Shown here in pieces: positions 27,294 to 39,067 of a stretch of 58,442 nt of DNA. The translations under genes and the position numbers were made by a program. The notes under the pieces were generated by a model, which worked only from the letters and a program-made list of their open reading frames with translations, did no database searches and was not told the DNA's origin. Source of the stretch: Gammaproteobacteria bacterium. GTDB taxonomy: Bacteria; Pseudomonadota; Gammaproteobacteria; Competibacterales; Competibacteraceae. The DNA lies in NCBI GenBank assembly GCA_020846135.1, contig JADLEK010000024.1:1-58442 (forward strand), written 5' to 3'. Every line of letters begins with the position of its first letter. Within the stretch, counting starts at the first letter, position 1.

Positions 27294-28540
27294 TGAGCGC
27301 GATGCTGGACTGGTCCGGCCTGCCGATCCAGGTCATCGGCATGGGTATGGCTCCCGGAACCTTGGGTCAGGAGGCACGGGCAGCTTTGGAAGAAGCCGAA
27401 TTGATCATCGGCTCTACGCCGCATCTGGCCGCATTCCCGGAACTGGCCGCAGAGAAAATGCCTTATCCCAGCCCGATGAGTGGCTTGCCAGCACTGTTGC
27501 AAGCCCACGCCGGGCGGCGAATCGCAGTGCTGGCCTCCGGCGATCCGCTGTTTTACGGCATCAGCCAGAACTTGTTGCGCTTTTTGCCGCCCGAACATCT
27601 GGTGTTTCATGCCAATATCTCCAGCCTGCAAGCCGCGTTCGCCCGGCTGGGCCGCCCGTGGCAAGCCGCCCAACTGCTCAGTTTGCACGGGCGACCACTG
27701 GCGGGATTACGCGCGGTCTTGCAGGCTAACCGGCTTTATGCCCTGTTGACCGACCGCGACAATTCGCCGATAGCCATCGCCCGAATCGTGGCCGAGGCCG
27801 GGTTTGGCAAATCCGATCTCTGGGTCTCCGAGGAGCTGGGAACGGCAGAGGAGCGGTTCCGTCATTTTCAGACGGCGGAACTGGCGGACGCTGACATCGA
27901 GTTTTCGCCGTTGAACGTGGTCATTCTCGAAACCCGTGGGCCGGGCGGCGTCCTGCCAGAATTTCCCGGCATTGCCGATGAGCGGTTCAGCACCGGCGAA
28001 GAACCCGGCAAGGGGCTATTGAGTAAGCGCGAGGTGCGATTGACGATCCTCTCTTTGCTGGCTCCGCGAGCTGGGGAAATTGGCTGGGACGTGGGCGCGG
28101 GTTGCGGCGGGGTGTCGGTAGAATGGGCGCGCTGGAACCCGCTGGGCGCGGTGTATGCGGTGGAATGCCACCCGGAGCGGCTGGCGCATCTGGGCATCAA
28201 CCGCGACCGATTCGGTGTGATCGCCAATTTGCAAATCATTCCCGGCATAGCTCCGGCGGCGCTGGCGGCATTGCCCGATCCGCAGGCGGCATTCATCGGC
28301 GGCAGCAGCGGCAATTTACGCGAACTGCTGGAGACGGTCTGGGCCAGGCTTCAACCGGGCGGGCGGTTGGTCGCCAGCGCGATTACCGAGGACAGCCGGG
28401 TCGAATTGCACCAGTTCGCCAGCGATCGGGAAGCCTACTGGACTGAACTGAGCGTTGCCCGCGCCGAACGGCTGGCCGGGCAACGGATCATGCGGCCCTA
28501 TTTGCCGGCGTTATTGATGAAACTGGAGAAGTCCACATGA
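27293..28540 (+). CDS. cobL: precorrin-6Y C5,15-methyltransferase, decarboxylating (CbiE-CbiT fusion)
   Basis: A bifunctional corrin enzyme. The N-terminal half (about 1-200) is a CbiE-type tetrapyrrole methylase with VIGMGMAPGTLG and ASGDPLFYG. The C-terminal half (about 235-415) is a CbiT-like Rossmann methyltransferase with GWDVGAGCGGVSVEWAR and a decarboxylase function. ATG 27293, overlapping the cobH stop, gives 415 residues as expected for CobL; an upstream in-frame ATG at 27200 lies inside cobH and is rejected. The stop overlaps the start of cobI by four bases (ATGA). Confidence 0.95.
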   Translation: MSAMLDWSGLPIQVIGMGMAPGTLGQEARAALEEAELIIGSTPHLAAFPELAAEKMPYPSPMSGLPALLQAHAGRRIAVLASGDPLFYGISQNLLRFLPPEHLVFHANISSLQAAFARLGRPWQAAQLLSLHGRPLAGLRAVLQANRLYALLTDRDNSPIAIARIVAEAGFGKSDLWVSEELGTAEERFRHFQTAELADADIEFSPLNVVILETRGPGGVLPEFPGIADERFSTGEEPGKGLLSKREVRLTILSLLAPRAGEIGWDVGAGCGGVSVEWARWNPLGAVYAVECHPERLAHLGINRDRFGVIANLQIIPGIAPAALAALPDPQAAFIGGSSGNLRELLETVWARLQPGGRLVASAITEDSRVELHQFASDREAYWTELSVARAERLAGQRIMRPYLPALLMKLEKST

Positions 28541-29229
28541 CCGGAACCCTGTATGGCGTTGGCGTCGGTCCCGGCGACCCGGAACTATTGACCCTCAAGG
28601 CGGTGAGGATTCTGCAAAGCGTCCCGGTAGTCGCCTATCCCGCAACTCCGCAAGGCAGCGCCCAGGCCCGCGCCATCGCCGCGCAATGGCTGAACGGCCA
28701 GCGGGAAATTCCGATTGTCATGCCCTGTATGCTGGATCGCGGCCCGGTGAATCAGGGTTACGACGAGGCGGCGATCTTGATCGCCAGCGAATTGGCCGCT
28801 GGACATGATGTGGCGGTGCTGTGCGAGGGCGATCCGCTGTTTTACGGCAGTTTCAGCTACTTGCTGCAACGGCTGGGCGAGCGGTTTCCCTGCGTAGTGA
28901 TTCCCGGCATTAACTCGGTCAGCGCCGCTGCCGCCGCCGCCGCTCTGCCGCTGATCACCGGTGAACAGCGCTTGACCGTGATTCCGGCCACTGCCGGCGC
29001 TGAGCTGATTCGGCAAACTTTGCTGGATAGCGACAGCGTGGCGATCCTCAAACCGGGCCGGCATCGTCCGCGCCTGCTGGAGCTGTTACGGGAAACCGGA
29101 CGCATCGGGGATGCGCGGTATATCGAACAGGCCAGCCGCCCGGAACAGCGGATCGTTCGCCGTTGTGAAGAACTTCCGGAAACGCCGGGGCCGTATTTCG
29201 CGCTGTTTCTGGTGGTGCGCAGCGGCTGA
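28537..29229 (+). CDS. cobI: precorrin-2/cobalt-factor II C20-methyltransferase
   Basis: SAM-dependent methylation of C20 of the corrin ring. The 230-residue protein has the tetrapyrrole-methylase pattern: GVGVGPGDPELLTLKAVRIL at the N-terminus, CEGDPLFYGSFSY in the middle, and PGINSVSAAAAAAALPL for SAM binding. It would be called cbiL if cobalt is inserted first. Last gene of the block, translationally coupled to cobL. The remaining pathway genes are not in the window. Confidence 0.94.
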   Translation: MTGTLYGVGVGPGDPELLTLKAVRILQSVPVVAYPATPQGSAQARAIAAQWLNGQREIPIVMPCMLDRGPVNQGYDEAAILIASELAAGHDVAVLCEGDPLFYGSFSYLLQRLGERFPCVVIPGINSVSAAAAAAALPLITGEQRLTVIPATAGAELIRQTLLDSDSVAILKPGRHRPRLLELLRETGRIGDARYIEQASRPEQRIVRRCEELPETPGPYFALFLVVRSG

Positions 29230-29257
29230 CCGGTTGAGCAAGTGAATGCGAGGCTGG

Positions 29258-29277
29258 ATTCCCGCATTCGCGGGAAT
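29258..29277. repeat. REP-like palindrome ATTCCCGC-GCGGGAAT
   Basis: Eight-bp perfect arms (29258-29265 and 29270-29277) surround an ATTC loop, flanked by GGCTGG and GACGAAC. This core is common to dispersed repeats (dRS3/REP-like) in many proteobacteria. It lies between cobI and the 3' end of RNase P RNA and could also help terminate transcripts from either side. Confidence 0.65.
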
Positions 29278-29329
29278 GACGAACCAGGAGTTGGCGAAGG
29301 TTCTGAAGGGAAGTCTTGAAGTGGAAAGT

Positions 29330-29676
29330 GGGAACCGGCCTGTAAGCCGGGTTCTGTCGAGGACGGTCATTCATCTGCGATGTCCGTCACCGGACACCTG
29401 TAGCGACCTACCCGGGAGCTACGCGGACCGCATCAAGCGCCCCCTGTTTGGTCTTGCTTCGGGCGGGGTTTACCGTGCCGCGCCTGTTGCCAGCCGCGCG
29501 GTGCGCTCTTACCGCACCTTTTCACCCTTACCGGTTTTTGCAAACGTAGGCGGTCTATTCTCTGTGGCACTTTCCGTCGGCTTGCGCCGCCCAGGCGTTA
29601 CCTGGCGCCCTGTCCTGTGAAGCCCGGACTTTCCTCCATACCGCAAAGCGATACAGCGACCGTCCAGCCGGTTCCC
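29330..29676 (-). ncRNA. rnpB: RNase P RNA, bacterial class A
   Basis: Catalytic RNA of RNase P, which trims tRNA 5' leaders. The P1 helix is formed by GGGAACCGGC at the 5' end and GCCGGTTCCC at the 3' end (perfect, defining 29676 and 29330). Conserved blocks on the minus strand are GGAGGAAAGTCCGGGC near the 5' end, CAGGGCGCCAGGTAACGCC, and the 3' sequence GACAGAACCCGGCTTACAGG with the tRNA-CCA-binding GGTTC-type region. About 347 nt, typical of class A. It follows rsmI on the same strand. Confidence 0.96.
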
Positions 29677-29722
29677 GGGACGCAGTGTCGGTGACTGCGC
29701 CGCAATTGGCAAGAAAAGATCC

Positions 29723-30586
29723 TCACGATTCTTCCTTCTCCTGCCGTCCGCCTAGCCCCAGCGCCAGATCGTACAGCGGCTTTTTCCGCAACCCGGTCAG
29801 TTTGGCCGCTGCCGTCACTGCCCGGCTGGTCGGAAGCTCGGCCAGCAATACGGTCAGCAACCGGCGAATCTCCGGGGTATCCACCTCACTGGCTGGTGGC
29901 GCGCCCTGGGTCAGCAACACAAATTCACCCTTGCTGCGCATCGGATCGTCGGCCAGCCAGGCTGCGAGTCCATCCAACGTATCGCCCTGGACCTCCTCAA
30001 AGCGTTTGGTCAATTCCCGGGCGACTACCGCCGGACGGTCGCCCCCAAACACCACCGCCAGATCCGCCAGGGTTTCCGCCACCCGATGGCTGGCTTCCAG
30101 AAATATCAGGGTGCGCTCCTCCCGAGCCAGGGTTTGCAACCGTTCGCGGCGGGCGACGCTTTTGGCAGGTAAAAAACCCTCAAACACAAACCGGTCAGTC
30201 GGCAATCCCGCCACCGACAGCGCCGCGAGAATGCTGCTTGGCCCCGGCACCGGAATCACCTTCAGACCCTGCCGACGCAGTTCGCGCACCAGCGGAAAGC
30301 CCGGATCGCTGATCAACGGGGTCCCGGCATCCGACACCAGCGCGACTGTTTTCCCTTCTCGCAATAGCCCAGCGATCTGTTCCAACCGGGCGCGTTCATT
30401 GTGTTCATGCAGGGACAGCAACGACCCGACAATGCCGAAATGCCGCAGCAATTGCCCGGTATGGCGGGTATCCTCAGCGGCGATCCAATCCACCTCCTCC
30501 AACACCCGCAAGGCGCGGGCGCTGAGGTCTTCCAGATTGCCAATGGGCGTTGCGACGACGTACAACGCGCAGGATTTGAGGGTCAT
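29723..30586 (-). CDS. rsmI: 16S rRNA (cytidine-1402 2'-O) methyltransferase
   Basis: Methylates the ribose of C1402 in the decoding centre. The 287-residue protein has the tetrapyrrole-methylase-like SAM fold with YVVATPIGNLEDLSARAL at the N-terminus, the conserved AAEDTRHTG, and SDAGTPLISDPGFPLVRE. It begins 6 bp after maeB, so the two are probably co-transcribed, and rnpB follows. Confidence 0.96.
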   Translation of the reverse strand: MTLKSCALYVVATPIGNLEDLSARALRVLEEVDWIAAEDTRHTGQLLRHFGIVGSLLSLHEHNERARLEQIAGLLREGKTVALVSDAGTPLISDPGFPLVRELRRQGLKVIPVPGPSSILAALSVAGLPTDRFVFEGFLPAKSVARRERLQTLAREERTLIFLEASHRVAETLADLAVVFGGDRPAVVARELTKRFEEVQGDTLDGLAAWLADDPMRSKGEFVLLTQGAPPASEVDTPEIRRLLTVLLAELPTSRAVTAAAKLTGLRKKPLYDLALGLGGRQEKEES

Positions 30587-30592
30587 GGGGGA

Positions 30593-32863
30593 TCAGCGCA
30601 GGGCGTAATCCTGAGCATCCACCACCGCAATCGCCGTCATATTGATAATCCGCCGGGCGCTCGCCGAGCGGGTCAGAATATGCGCCGGTTTCGTCAGGCC
30701 CAGCGTGATCGGCCCCACCGAAACGCTGTTCGTGACTTCCTTGAGCAGGTTATGCGAAATGTTGGCGGCGTCGGCATTGGGCATGATCAACAGGTTAGCC
30801 GCCCCCTTCAATTGCGAATGCAGGAACACCCGACTGCGCAGTTCCTCCGACAGGGCAGCGTCGCCGCGCATTTCGCCGTCCACTTCCAAATCCGGGGCGC
30901 GTTGCCGAATCAGTTGCAGCGCCTCAGCCATCTTGCGGGCCTGCGCTGACTTGTGAGAGCCAAAGCTGGAGTGGGAGAGCAGCGCGATTTTCGGCGGCAC
31001 GAACCGAGCGACTTCCTCCGCCGCCAACAAGGTGATGTCGGCGATTTGCTCGGCGGTAGGATCAGCGTTGATATCGGTATCGCAGAAAAACAGCGGCCCG
31101 TGCGAGGTGATCAGCATGTTCATCGCCGCCGGGGTCTTGACTCCTTCCCGCAGACCGATGATGTCCAGCACATACTCAATGTGATCGGGATAGCCGCCGA
31201 TCATCCCGCATAACAGGGCATCGCCGTGGCCGAGCCGCAGCAGCAAAGCCCCAATCACCGTGGCGCGGGTATTGACCCGGACCCGGGCCTTGTTGGGGTC
31301 AACCCCGTAGCGCCCACGCAACCGATGGTATTCCTGCCAGCATTCCTCGTAATACGGATTGTTCTGCGGATCGATCACTTCAAAGTCCTGATCGGGACGA
31401 ATCCGCAAGCCCAGTTCAGCGATGCGCTGCTCGATCCGCCAGCGCCGCCCGATGAGGATAGGCCGAGCCAGTCCATCTTCAACCACCCCCTGCACCGCCC
31501 ACAACATCCGCTCTTCTTCGGCCTGGGCGTAAATCACCCGCTTCGGATCGGCCTTGGCGCGGTTGAACACCGGACGCATGATCAGGCCGGAGCGGTATAC
31601 CCGCTGGCTGAGTTGGGTGCGGTAGGCGGCGAAATCCTCAATCGGACGGGTGGCGACCCCACTGTCCATCGCCGCCTTGGCGACCGCCAGCGGCAGGGTC
31701 AGCAACAAGCGCGACTCGAACGGTTTGGGGATCAGATACTCCGGCCCGAAACTGATCGGCTGGTCGCCGTAAGCCGCAGTTTCTTCCTGGGAGTGCGGCT
31801 CAAACGCCAGTTCGGCCAAGGCGCGGACGCAGGCCAGTTGCATCTCCTGATTGATGGTGGTCGCACCCACATCCAGCGCACCCCGGAAGATGTAGGGAAA
31901 GCAGAGGACGTTGTTGACCTGGTTGGGATAGTCGGAACGACCTGTGGCGATGATCGCATCGGGCCGGGCGGCCTTAGCTTCTTCCGGCATGATTTCCGGG
32001 ACCGGATTGGCCAGCGCCAGAATCAGCGGTCTGGAGGCCATGGTTTTGACCATTTCGCCGGTCAATACGCCTGCCTTGGACAGACCGAGAAACACATCCG
32101 CGCCGACAATGGCATCCGCCAGGGTGCGCGCCGGGGTATCCGCAGCATAAGCGGCCTTCTCCGGATCCAGCGGACCCCGGCCCTGATAGATCACGCCCCG
32201 ACTGTCGCACACGATGACGTTGCTGCGATTCAGACCCAGCCCGACCAGCAGATCGAGACAGGCAATGCCCGCCGCGCCGGCCCCGGAGGTGACGACTTTC
32301 ACCTGGCTCATCTCCTTGCCGACCAGCAACAGCGCATTCAATACTGCGGCGGCGGTAATAATGGCGGTGCCGTGCTGATCATCATGAAACACCGGAATTT
32401 TCATCCGGTCGCGCAACTGACGCTCGACCTGGAAGCATTCGGGGGCCTTGATGTCCTCCAGATTGATCCCACCAAAAGTCGGCTCCAGACTGGCGATGAT
32501 TTCCACCAATTTGTCGGGATCATGCTCATTGATTTCGATGTCAAACACATCGATGCCGGCGAACTTCTTGAACAACACCCCCTTGCCTTCCATGACCGGC
32601 TTGGCGGCCAGCGGGCCGATGTCGCCCAGACCGAGAACCGCAGTGCCATTGGTAATCACCGCCACCAGATTGCCACGGGCGGTGACGGTGGAGACTTCGC
32701 GCGGATCCTCGACAATCACTTCACAGGCGGCGGCGACCCCCGGCGAGTAGGCCAGCGCCAGATCGCGCTGATTGGCCAGCGGCTTGGTCGGCGTGACTTC
32801 GATCTTGCCGTAGGGAGGCATCCGGTGGTAGCGCAAAGCGCGTTCGTTGAAATCGTCAGCCAT
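30593..32863 (-). CDS. maeB: NADP-dependent malic enzyme with C-terminal phosphotransacetylase-like domain
   Basis: Oxidatively decarboxylates malate to pyruvate, supplying NADPH. The start is set at ATG 32863 ([13 protein letters not shown]), with CAGGAG upstream; the 79 extra codons of the open frame upstream are not protein-like. The result, 756 residues, matches E. coli MaeB. The malic enzyme domain occupies about 1-430, with [29 protein letters not shown] and [16 protein letters not shown] for NADP. The PTA-like domain, about 430-756, regulates by acetyl-CoA in related proteins. Together with pckG it gives two routes between C4 acids and C3 units. Confidence 0.96.
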   Translation of the reverse strand: MADDFNERALRYHRMPPYGKIEVTPTKPLANQRDLALAYSPGVAAACEVIVEDPREVSTVTARGNLVAVITNGTAVLGLGDIGPLAAKPVMEGKGVLFKKFAGIDVFDIEINEHDPDKLVEIIASLEPTFGGINLEDIKAPECFQVERQLRDRMKIPVFHDDQHGTAIITAAAVLNALLLVGKEMSQVKVVTSGAGAAGIACLDLLVGLGLNRSNVIVCDSRGVIYQGRGPLDPEKAAYAADTPARTLADAIVGADVFLGLSKAGVLTGEMVKTMASRPLILALANPVPEIMPEEAKAARPDAIIATGRSDYPNQVNNVLCFPYIFRGALDVGATTINQEMQLACVRALAELAFEPHSQEETAAYGDQPISFGPEYLIPKPFESRLLLTLPLAVAKAAMDSGVATRPIEDFAAYRTQLSQRVYRSGLIMRPVFNRAKADPKRVIYAQAEEERMLWAVQGVVEDGLARPILIGRRWRIEQRIAELGLRIRPDQDFEVIDPQNNPYYEECWQEYHRLRGRYGVDPNKARVRVNTRATVIGALLLRLGHGDALLCGMIGGYPDHIEYVLDIIGLREGVKTPAAMNMLITSHGPLFFCDTDINADPTAEQIADITLLAAEEVARFVPPKIALLSHSSFGSHKSAQARKMAEALQLIRQRAPDLEVDGEMRGDAALSEELRSRVFLHSQLKGAANLLIMPNADAANISHNLLKEVTNSVSVGPITLGLTKPAHILTRSASARRIINMTAIAVVDAQDYALR

Positions 32864-33020
32864 GGTGTAAACAACTCCTGGAAAGTGCGGCGGTAGTTCC
32901 GCCAGTGAGAGATCAAAGACCGCTAAAATAAGCGGAGAATTGGGATAAAACCGTAAAACCGGTATCAACGCAAACATCGCGCCATTCTGCGCGTTGAAGC
33001 CATCAGCCCGGGAGATCATC

Positions 33021-33224
33021 ATGCTAAAACCGCTGATTCCTGAAGGCGAAGCACTGCGCCGGGCGTTCCAGTGGCTGATTGAGCAAGGCGGGCATTGCAC
33101 TCTGCAAACCGTTGAACAGGCTAGTCTGCGCTTTGACCTGACCCCGAAAGAGGAGGAATTTCTGCTGCGGCAGTTCGTCTACCACCGGGGCGCGGCCAGC
33201 GACAATTCTGTTTCAGGCCAGTAG
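33021..33224 (+). CDS. small conserved-type protein of unknown function
   Basis: A 67-residue ORF with a good start context: GGGAG six bases before ATG 33021. The product is helical and soluble (PEGEALRRAFQWLIEQGG, then TPKEEEFLLRQFVYH), without recognised domain or cysteines. It is divergent from maeB with about 160 bp between them, and its last 12 bp overlap the end of the opposing Nudix gene. The charge pattern and ribosome site favour a real gene over chance. Confidence 0.7.
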   Translation: MLKPLIPEGEALRRAFQWLIEQGGHCTLQTVEQASLRFDLTPKEEEFLLRQFVYHRGAASDNSVSGQ

Positions 33225-33839
33225 CGGCGGATTGCCGGCCAGTCGGCGGGCAAAGCCGACCAGCATCGCCGCAGTCGCGCCCCAGATAAAACGGTTTTCG
33301 TAGGGGATGACGTAGTAACGGCGCGGCTGGCCCTGATAGTCCATGCTGTGCTGTTCGTGATGACGAGGGTCCAGAATGAAATCGAGCGGTACCTCAAACG
33401 CCTCGGCAACCTCGAAAGCATCCAGTTTTAACTCGAATGGCGGGGTGACGAATCCGACTACTGGCGTGATCAGAAACCCGGTCACGGTCTGATACAAATC
33501 CAGAAAGCCGGCGATTTCGACCACATGCCGACGATCCAGGCCAATCTCCTCTTCCGCCTCGCGTAACGCGGTTTCCACCGGGCTAGCGTCTTCGGCTTCA
33601 GCCCGGCCGCCGGGAAAACTGATCTGGCCGGGGTGATGCTCCAAGTGAGCGGTGCGCTGGGTCAGCAATACCGTGTAGCCATCAGGCCGCTCGATCAGCG
33701 GCGCCAGCACCGCCGCCGGGGTCAGGGTTCGTTGCTCGGCAGCGATCCCGGCGACTGCATAATCACCGGTCACGGTTTCGATCTGATGGGTCGGATGCAG
33801 GCAGCGGCGAATCCGGTCGCGCAATGCGGAATGATTCAC
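33213..33839 (-). CDS. nudL: Nudix CoA pyrophosphatase
   Basis: Hydrolyses CoA or CoA derivatives to phosphopantetheine and 3',5'-ADP. The 208-residue protein has both signatures of the CoA-specific Nudix subfamily: the UPF0035 motif VLLTQRTAHLEHHPGQISFP and the Nudix box from GGRAEAED to REAEEEIGL. It overlaps the end of tatD by 4 bp (ATGA), placing it last in the long leftward lipid/replication cluster, which is metabolically plausible for a CoA-recycling enzyme. Confidence 0.93.
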   Translation of the reverse strand: MNHSALRDRIRRCLHPTHQIETVTGDYAVAGIAAEQRTLTPAAVLAPLIERPDGYTVLLTQRTAHLEHHPGQISFPGGRAEAEDASPVETALREAEEEIGLDRRHVVEIAGFLDLYQTVTGFLITPVVGFVTPPFELKLDAFEVAEAFEVPLDFILDPRHHEQHSMDYQGQPRRYYVIPYENRFIWGATAAMLVGFARRLAGNPPLLA

Positions 33840-34621
33840 GCCGCCTCCGCCTGTAACCCGAACAGCCGCAGATAGTTAGCGGTCGTGATCGCCGCAATCT
33901 GCTCCAGCGACTGTCCGCGCAACTGGGCGACAAATTCCGCCACATGGCGCACCCAGGCCGGTTGATTCGGTTTACCCCGGTGCGGGATTGGGGCCAGATA
34001 AGGCGAGTCGGTTTCCACCAGCAACCGATCCACCGGCATTCGCCGGGCCGCGTCCTGAATGGGTTTGGCATTTTTGAAGGTGACGATGCCGGAGAAGGAA
34101 ACGTAAAAATTCAGCTCCAGCGCCTGCTCCGCCATCGCCCAGTCCTCGGTGAAACAGTGCAGGACCCCGCCGACTTCCGCTGCGCCTTCCTCGGCCAGCA
34201 GCCGCAAGGTGTCTTCGCGGGCCGTGCGGCTATGCACGATCAGCGGCTTGCTCAACTGGCGGGCGGCGGCGATGTGGATGCGAAACCAGTCCTGCTGGCG
34301 GGCGGCGCTGTCTGCGCCATAGTGATAATCCAGCCCGGTTTCGCCGATGGCGACCACCCGCGATTCCTGACCTAGCGCCACCAGCTCCGCCACAGTGGGT
34401 GGGCGAGCACGGTCTTCGCCGGGATGCACCCCGACCGACCGCGCAATCTGCGAATAAGGTTCGATCAACCGGGCCAGCGCCGGGCCGCTTTCGAGATCAG
34501 TCGCTACGCTCAACAACCGGGTCACGCCCTGCGCTTTGGCGGCGGCCAGCACCCCCGCCAGACCGTCGGCAACCCGGGTGAGATCGAGTCGGTCCAGATG
34601 ACAATGGGAATCAGCAAGCAT
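33836..34621 (-). CDS. TatD-family metal-dependent hydrolase
   Basis: TIM-barrel hydrolase of 261 residues from ATG 34621; the longer frame upstream overlaps pilZ and is rejected. Metal ligands: DSHCHLD at 4-10, Glu in IGETGLDYHYG, His in IVHSRTA and HCFTEDW, and Asp in VETDSPYLAP. The position after holB-pilZ matches E. coli ycfH rather than tatD itself. Biochemical role is probably DNase or D-aminoacyl-tRNA deacylase-like; the family is not resolved. Confidence 0.93.
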   Translation of the reverse strand: MLADSHCHLDRLDLTRVADGLAGVLAAAKAQGVTRLLSVATDLESGPALARLIEPYSQIARSVGVHPGEDRARPPTVAELVALGQESRVVAIGETGLDYHYGADSAARQQDWFRIHIAAARQLSKPLIVHSRTAREDTLRLLAEEGAAEVGGVLHCFTEDWAMAEQALELNFYVSFSGIVTFKNAKPIQDAARRMPVDRLLVETDSPYLAPIPHRGKPNQPAWVRHVAEFVAQLRGQSLEQIAAITTANYLRLFGLQAEAA

Positions 34622-34637
34622 GGAGAAATCCGCCGCC

Positions 34638-34985
34638 TTACATCGTATTGGTCGGCTGATCGGCGCGGGTGTAGCCGGCCAGCAGCGCTTCGATTTTCTT
34701 CTGGAGCCGGACGCTGTCGGCGCCGCCAAACTGGATGCCGACGCCCACCTGCCGCCCGCCGGGGGTGGTCCGGTAGTTGATCCAGACCACCTTGCCGGTA
34801 ATAGCGAAGCGCTCCGGGTCTTCCAGCAGGGTCAGCAGCAAAAATACCTCATCGCCCAGTTCAAAGGAGCGTTCAGTCGGGATGAAGATCCCGCCGCTCT
34901 TGACGAAAGACATGAAGCTGGAATGCAACATCGCCTTGTCCTTGATGGCGAGCGAAATGACGCCTTGCCGCGGAGGTGCCGCCAT
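34638..34985 (-). CDS. pilZ: PilZ-domain protein, type IV pilus assembly type
   Basis: A 115-residue protein lying between holB and tatD, the usual place of the original PilZ in gammaproteobacteria. It resembles that type: SFVKSGGIFIPTERSFELGD and GKVVWINYRTTPGGRQVGVGIQF. The canonical RxxxR plus D/NxSxxG c-di-GMP motif is not intact at the N-terminus, as is also true of PilZ itself, which binds the PilB ATPase and FimX rather than c-di-GMP. Type IV pilus genes are not in this window. Confidence 0.9.
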   Translation of the reverse strand: MAAPPRQGVISLAIKDKAMLHSSFMSFVKSGGIFIPTERSFELGDEVFLLLTLLEDPERFAITGKVVWINYRTTPGGRQVGVGIQFGGADSVRLQKKIEALLAGYTRADQPTNTM

Positions 34986-34999
34986 GAGTTTAACCTTCC

Positions 35000-36096
35000 T
35001 TAAACGGGCGTCCGGGGGACGCTGGATTCACGATCGCCGGCGGCCTCGCTGAGAAACGCTTCCAGCAGCAGCGGCGCATTGACTTGGGCAGTAGTACACA
35101 GGGTATGCAGCCGAACTGCTGCATCCAGCCGCTCAAACAGGACTCGCGGCGCGGGCCGGGCCGCCCAGCGCTGCAACAAGGATCGCAGATCAGGATGATT
35201 TAAATGTAGCGGTTCGGGATTCGGCTGATCTGTGGCGTTCATCCTAAGCCGAATCAGGTCGGTATGCCAACCGATCAGCCAGCGCAGATTCTCCGCCAAA
35301 TCCCCCTGCGTCCACTGCTCCGCCGCCTGAATCGGATCCAGCCGCCCGGTCAGTAGCCGGTCGTAATTCTCAGCCAGATCCCGTCGCCGTTGCCAGCGAT
35401 CCCCTTCGGCATAGCGCAGCGCCGTCAGCGGCGATCCACCGGCGACCTCCAGCACGTCCGCCGGCTTCAGCCCGCCGCTGATCCGCGCCGTCAGCCAGGG
35501 CAAAGCCAGTTCCAGCGCCGGTCGGTCAAAGCGGATGAGTTGGCAACGGCTGCGCACCGTAGCCGGCAATCGGGCCGGACGGGCGGCAACCAGCAGCAGC
35601 AGACAGGTTCCCGGCGGCTCTTCCAGCGTCTTTAGCAGGCTGTTGGCGGCGTTGACGTTCAACTGATCCGCCGGCTCCAGCAGGGCGATTTTGTAGCCGC
35701 CGTACTGGGCAGTATGGCCGAGAAAGGCGCAGAGCGTGCGAATCTGGTCAATCTTGATGACCTTGCTCTTTTTCTTTTTGCTACTGCCGGACGCTTCCCG
35801 TGTTTCCCCGGTGGACGGATCGTTCTCCGCGCTTTTCTGCTCCTCTTCCGGCTGGACCACGCTATAATCGGGATGACTGCCGGCCCGGAACAGCCGACAA
35901 CTCCGGCATTGCCTGCAACCGTCGCCTTCCGCAGTCGGCGACTCGCACAACAGCGATTGAGCCAGCCGACGGGCGAAAATCAGCTTGCCCAGTCCGGCAA
36001 GCCCGGCCAACAACAGGGCATGAGGCAGCCGCCCCGCAGCATGGCGCTGCTGAATCTGCCGCCACAGTGGCTCATGCCAAGGCAAATGCTCATCCA

Positions 36097-36097
<1 letters not shown>
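35000..36097 (-). CDS. holB: DNA polymerase III subunit delta prime
   Basis: Clamp-loader subunit, 365 residues from ATG 36097, which shares one base with the tmk stop codon. The AAA+ fold has GLAGLGK at 32-38. A zinc module is formed by CRQCRSCRLF with an upstream Cys. The region between the zinc module and sensor KIDQIR holds an unusual hydrophilic insertion of about 25 residues with ASGSSKKKKSK. The C-terminal part is the clamp-loader collar. It sits between tmk and pilZ as in other gammaproteobacteria. Confidence 0.94.
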
Positions 36098-37753
<1,656 letters not shown>

Positions 37754-37791
37754 GCTGCTCTCGCCTCAATCAGCGCACTGGGCGCAGCGGC

Positions 37792-39033
37792 TTAATCCAG
37801 CGCCCGGAATGCCACAGTGCCGTTGGTGCCGCCAAAGCCGAAGGAATTGGACAGCGCAACCTTGATCCGCCGTTCCTGTGCGGTGTGCGGCACATAGTTC
37901 AAATCGCAACCCGGTTCCGGGTGATCGAGATTAATGGTCGGCGGAGCCACCTGATCGCGGATCGCCAGCACCGCAAAGATCGCCTCGACTCCGCCCGCCG
38001 CACCCAGCAAATGGCCGGTCATCGACTTGGTAGAACTCATCGCCAACCGGTAAGCGTAATCGCCAAACACGGCTTTGGCCGCATCGCTTTCGATCTTGTC
38101 GCCTGCTGGAGTCGAGGTGCCGTGGGCGTTGATGTAGTCCACTGCCTCGGGATTGATCCCGGCATCGCGCAATGCGTTGAGCATGGCTCGCCGCGCGCCA
38201 TCGCCATCCGGCTGCGGCAGGGTCATGTGATAAGCGTCGCCGCTCATCCCGAATCCGATCAACTCGGCGTAAATCCGCGCTCCACGCTGCCGGGCGTGTT
38301 CGTATTCTTCCAACACCACCACCCCGGCCCCATCGCTTAACACAAAACCATCGCGATCTTTATCCCACGGCCGACTGGCTTGCTCCGGCTGGTCATTGCG
38401 GCTGGACAAGGCGCGGGCCGCAGCGAAACCGCACAGTCCAGTCGGAGTCGTCGCCATTTCCGCGCCGCCGGCCAGCATCACATCGGCATCGCCATAAGCG
38501 ATCAACCGCCCGGCCAGGCCGATGCTGTGAGTGCCGGTGGTGCAGGCCGTAACCACCGCCAGATTCGGCCCCTTGATCCCGTACAGGATCGACAGGTTGC
38601 CGGAAACCATGTTGATGATGCTGCGGGGAACAAAAAACGGGGTCAGCTTGCGCGGTCCGCCCTTGAGGAACGAAACATGGCCCTCTTCAATGCCCGGCAG
38701 GCCACCAATCCCGGAACCGATAAAAGTCCCGACCCGTTCCGCGTTAGCCTCGGTAATCTCCAGCCCGGAATCGCGGAACGCCTGCACCGCGGCGCCGATC
38801 CCGTAATGAATGAAGGCATCCATCTTCCGGGCTTCCTTGGGATTCAGGTACTGCTCAACCTGAAAGTCCTTGACCGCCCCGCCGATCCGCACCGGATAAC
38901 TGCTGGCGTCAAAAGCGGTAATCGGGCCAATCCCGCTGCGCCCGGCCAGAATGTGTCTCCAGGCCGTTTCCACAGCGCTGCCGACCGGAGATACCAAACC
39001 CATGCCAGTTACTACCACGCGCCGTTTGGCCAC
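37792..39033 (-). CDS. fabF: 3-oxoacyl-ACP synthase II
   Basis: Elongates acyl-ACP with malonyl-ACP in fatty acid synthesis. A 413-residue thiolase-fold protein with the Cys-His-His triad: Cys164 in [11 protein letters not shown], His in [11 protein letters not shown], and His in [13 protein letters not shown]. It follows acpP, with a strong terminator hairpin in the gap, so its level is probably lower than that of ACP. Confidence 0.97.
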   Translation of the reverse strand: MAKRRVVVTGMGLVSPVGSAVETAWRHILAGRSGIGPITAFDASSYPVRIGGAVKDFQVEQYLNPKEARKMDAFIHYGIGAAVQAFRDSGLEITEANAERVGTFIGSGIGGLPGIEEGHVSFLKGGPRKLTPFFVPRSIINMVSGNLSILYGIKGPNLAVVTACTTGTHSIGLAGRLIAYGDADVMLAGGAEMATTPTGLCGFAAARALSSRNDQPEQASRPWDKDRDGFVLSDGAGVVVLEEYEHARQRGARIYAELIGFGMSGDAYHMTLPQPDGDGARRAMLNALRDAGINPEAVDYINAHGTSTPAGDKIESDAAKAVFGDYAYRLAMSSTKSMTGHLLGAAGGVEAIFAVLAIRDQVAPPTINLDHPEPGCDLNYVPHTAQERRIKVALSNSFGFGGTNGTVAFRALD

Positions 39034-39067
39034 GGAGCTATCCTCGTTCGCGCTGCGCTAAAAACTG

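Noticed and set aside
31226..32896. 556-residue open frame antisense to maeB
   Set aside because: Long only because of codon bias on the opposite strand; maeB is certain.
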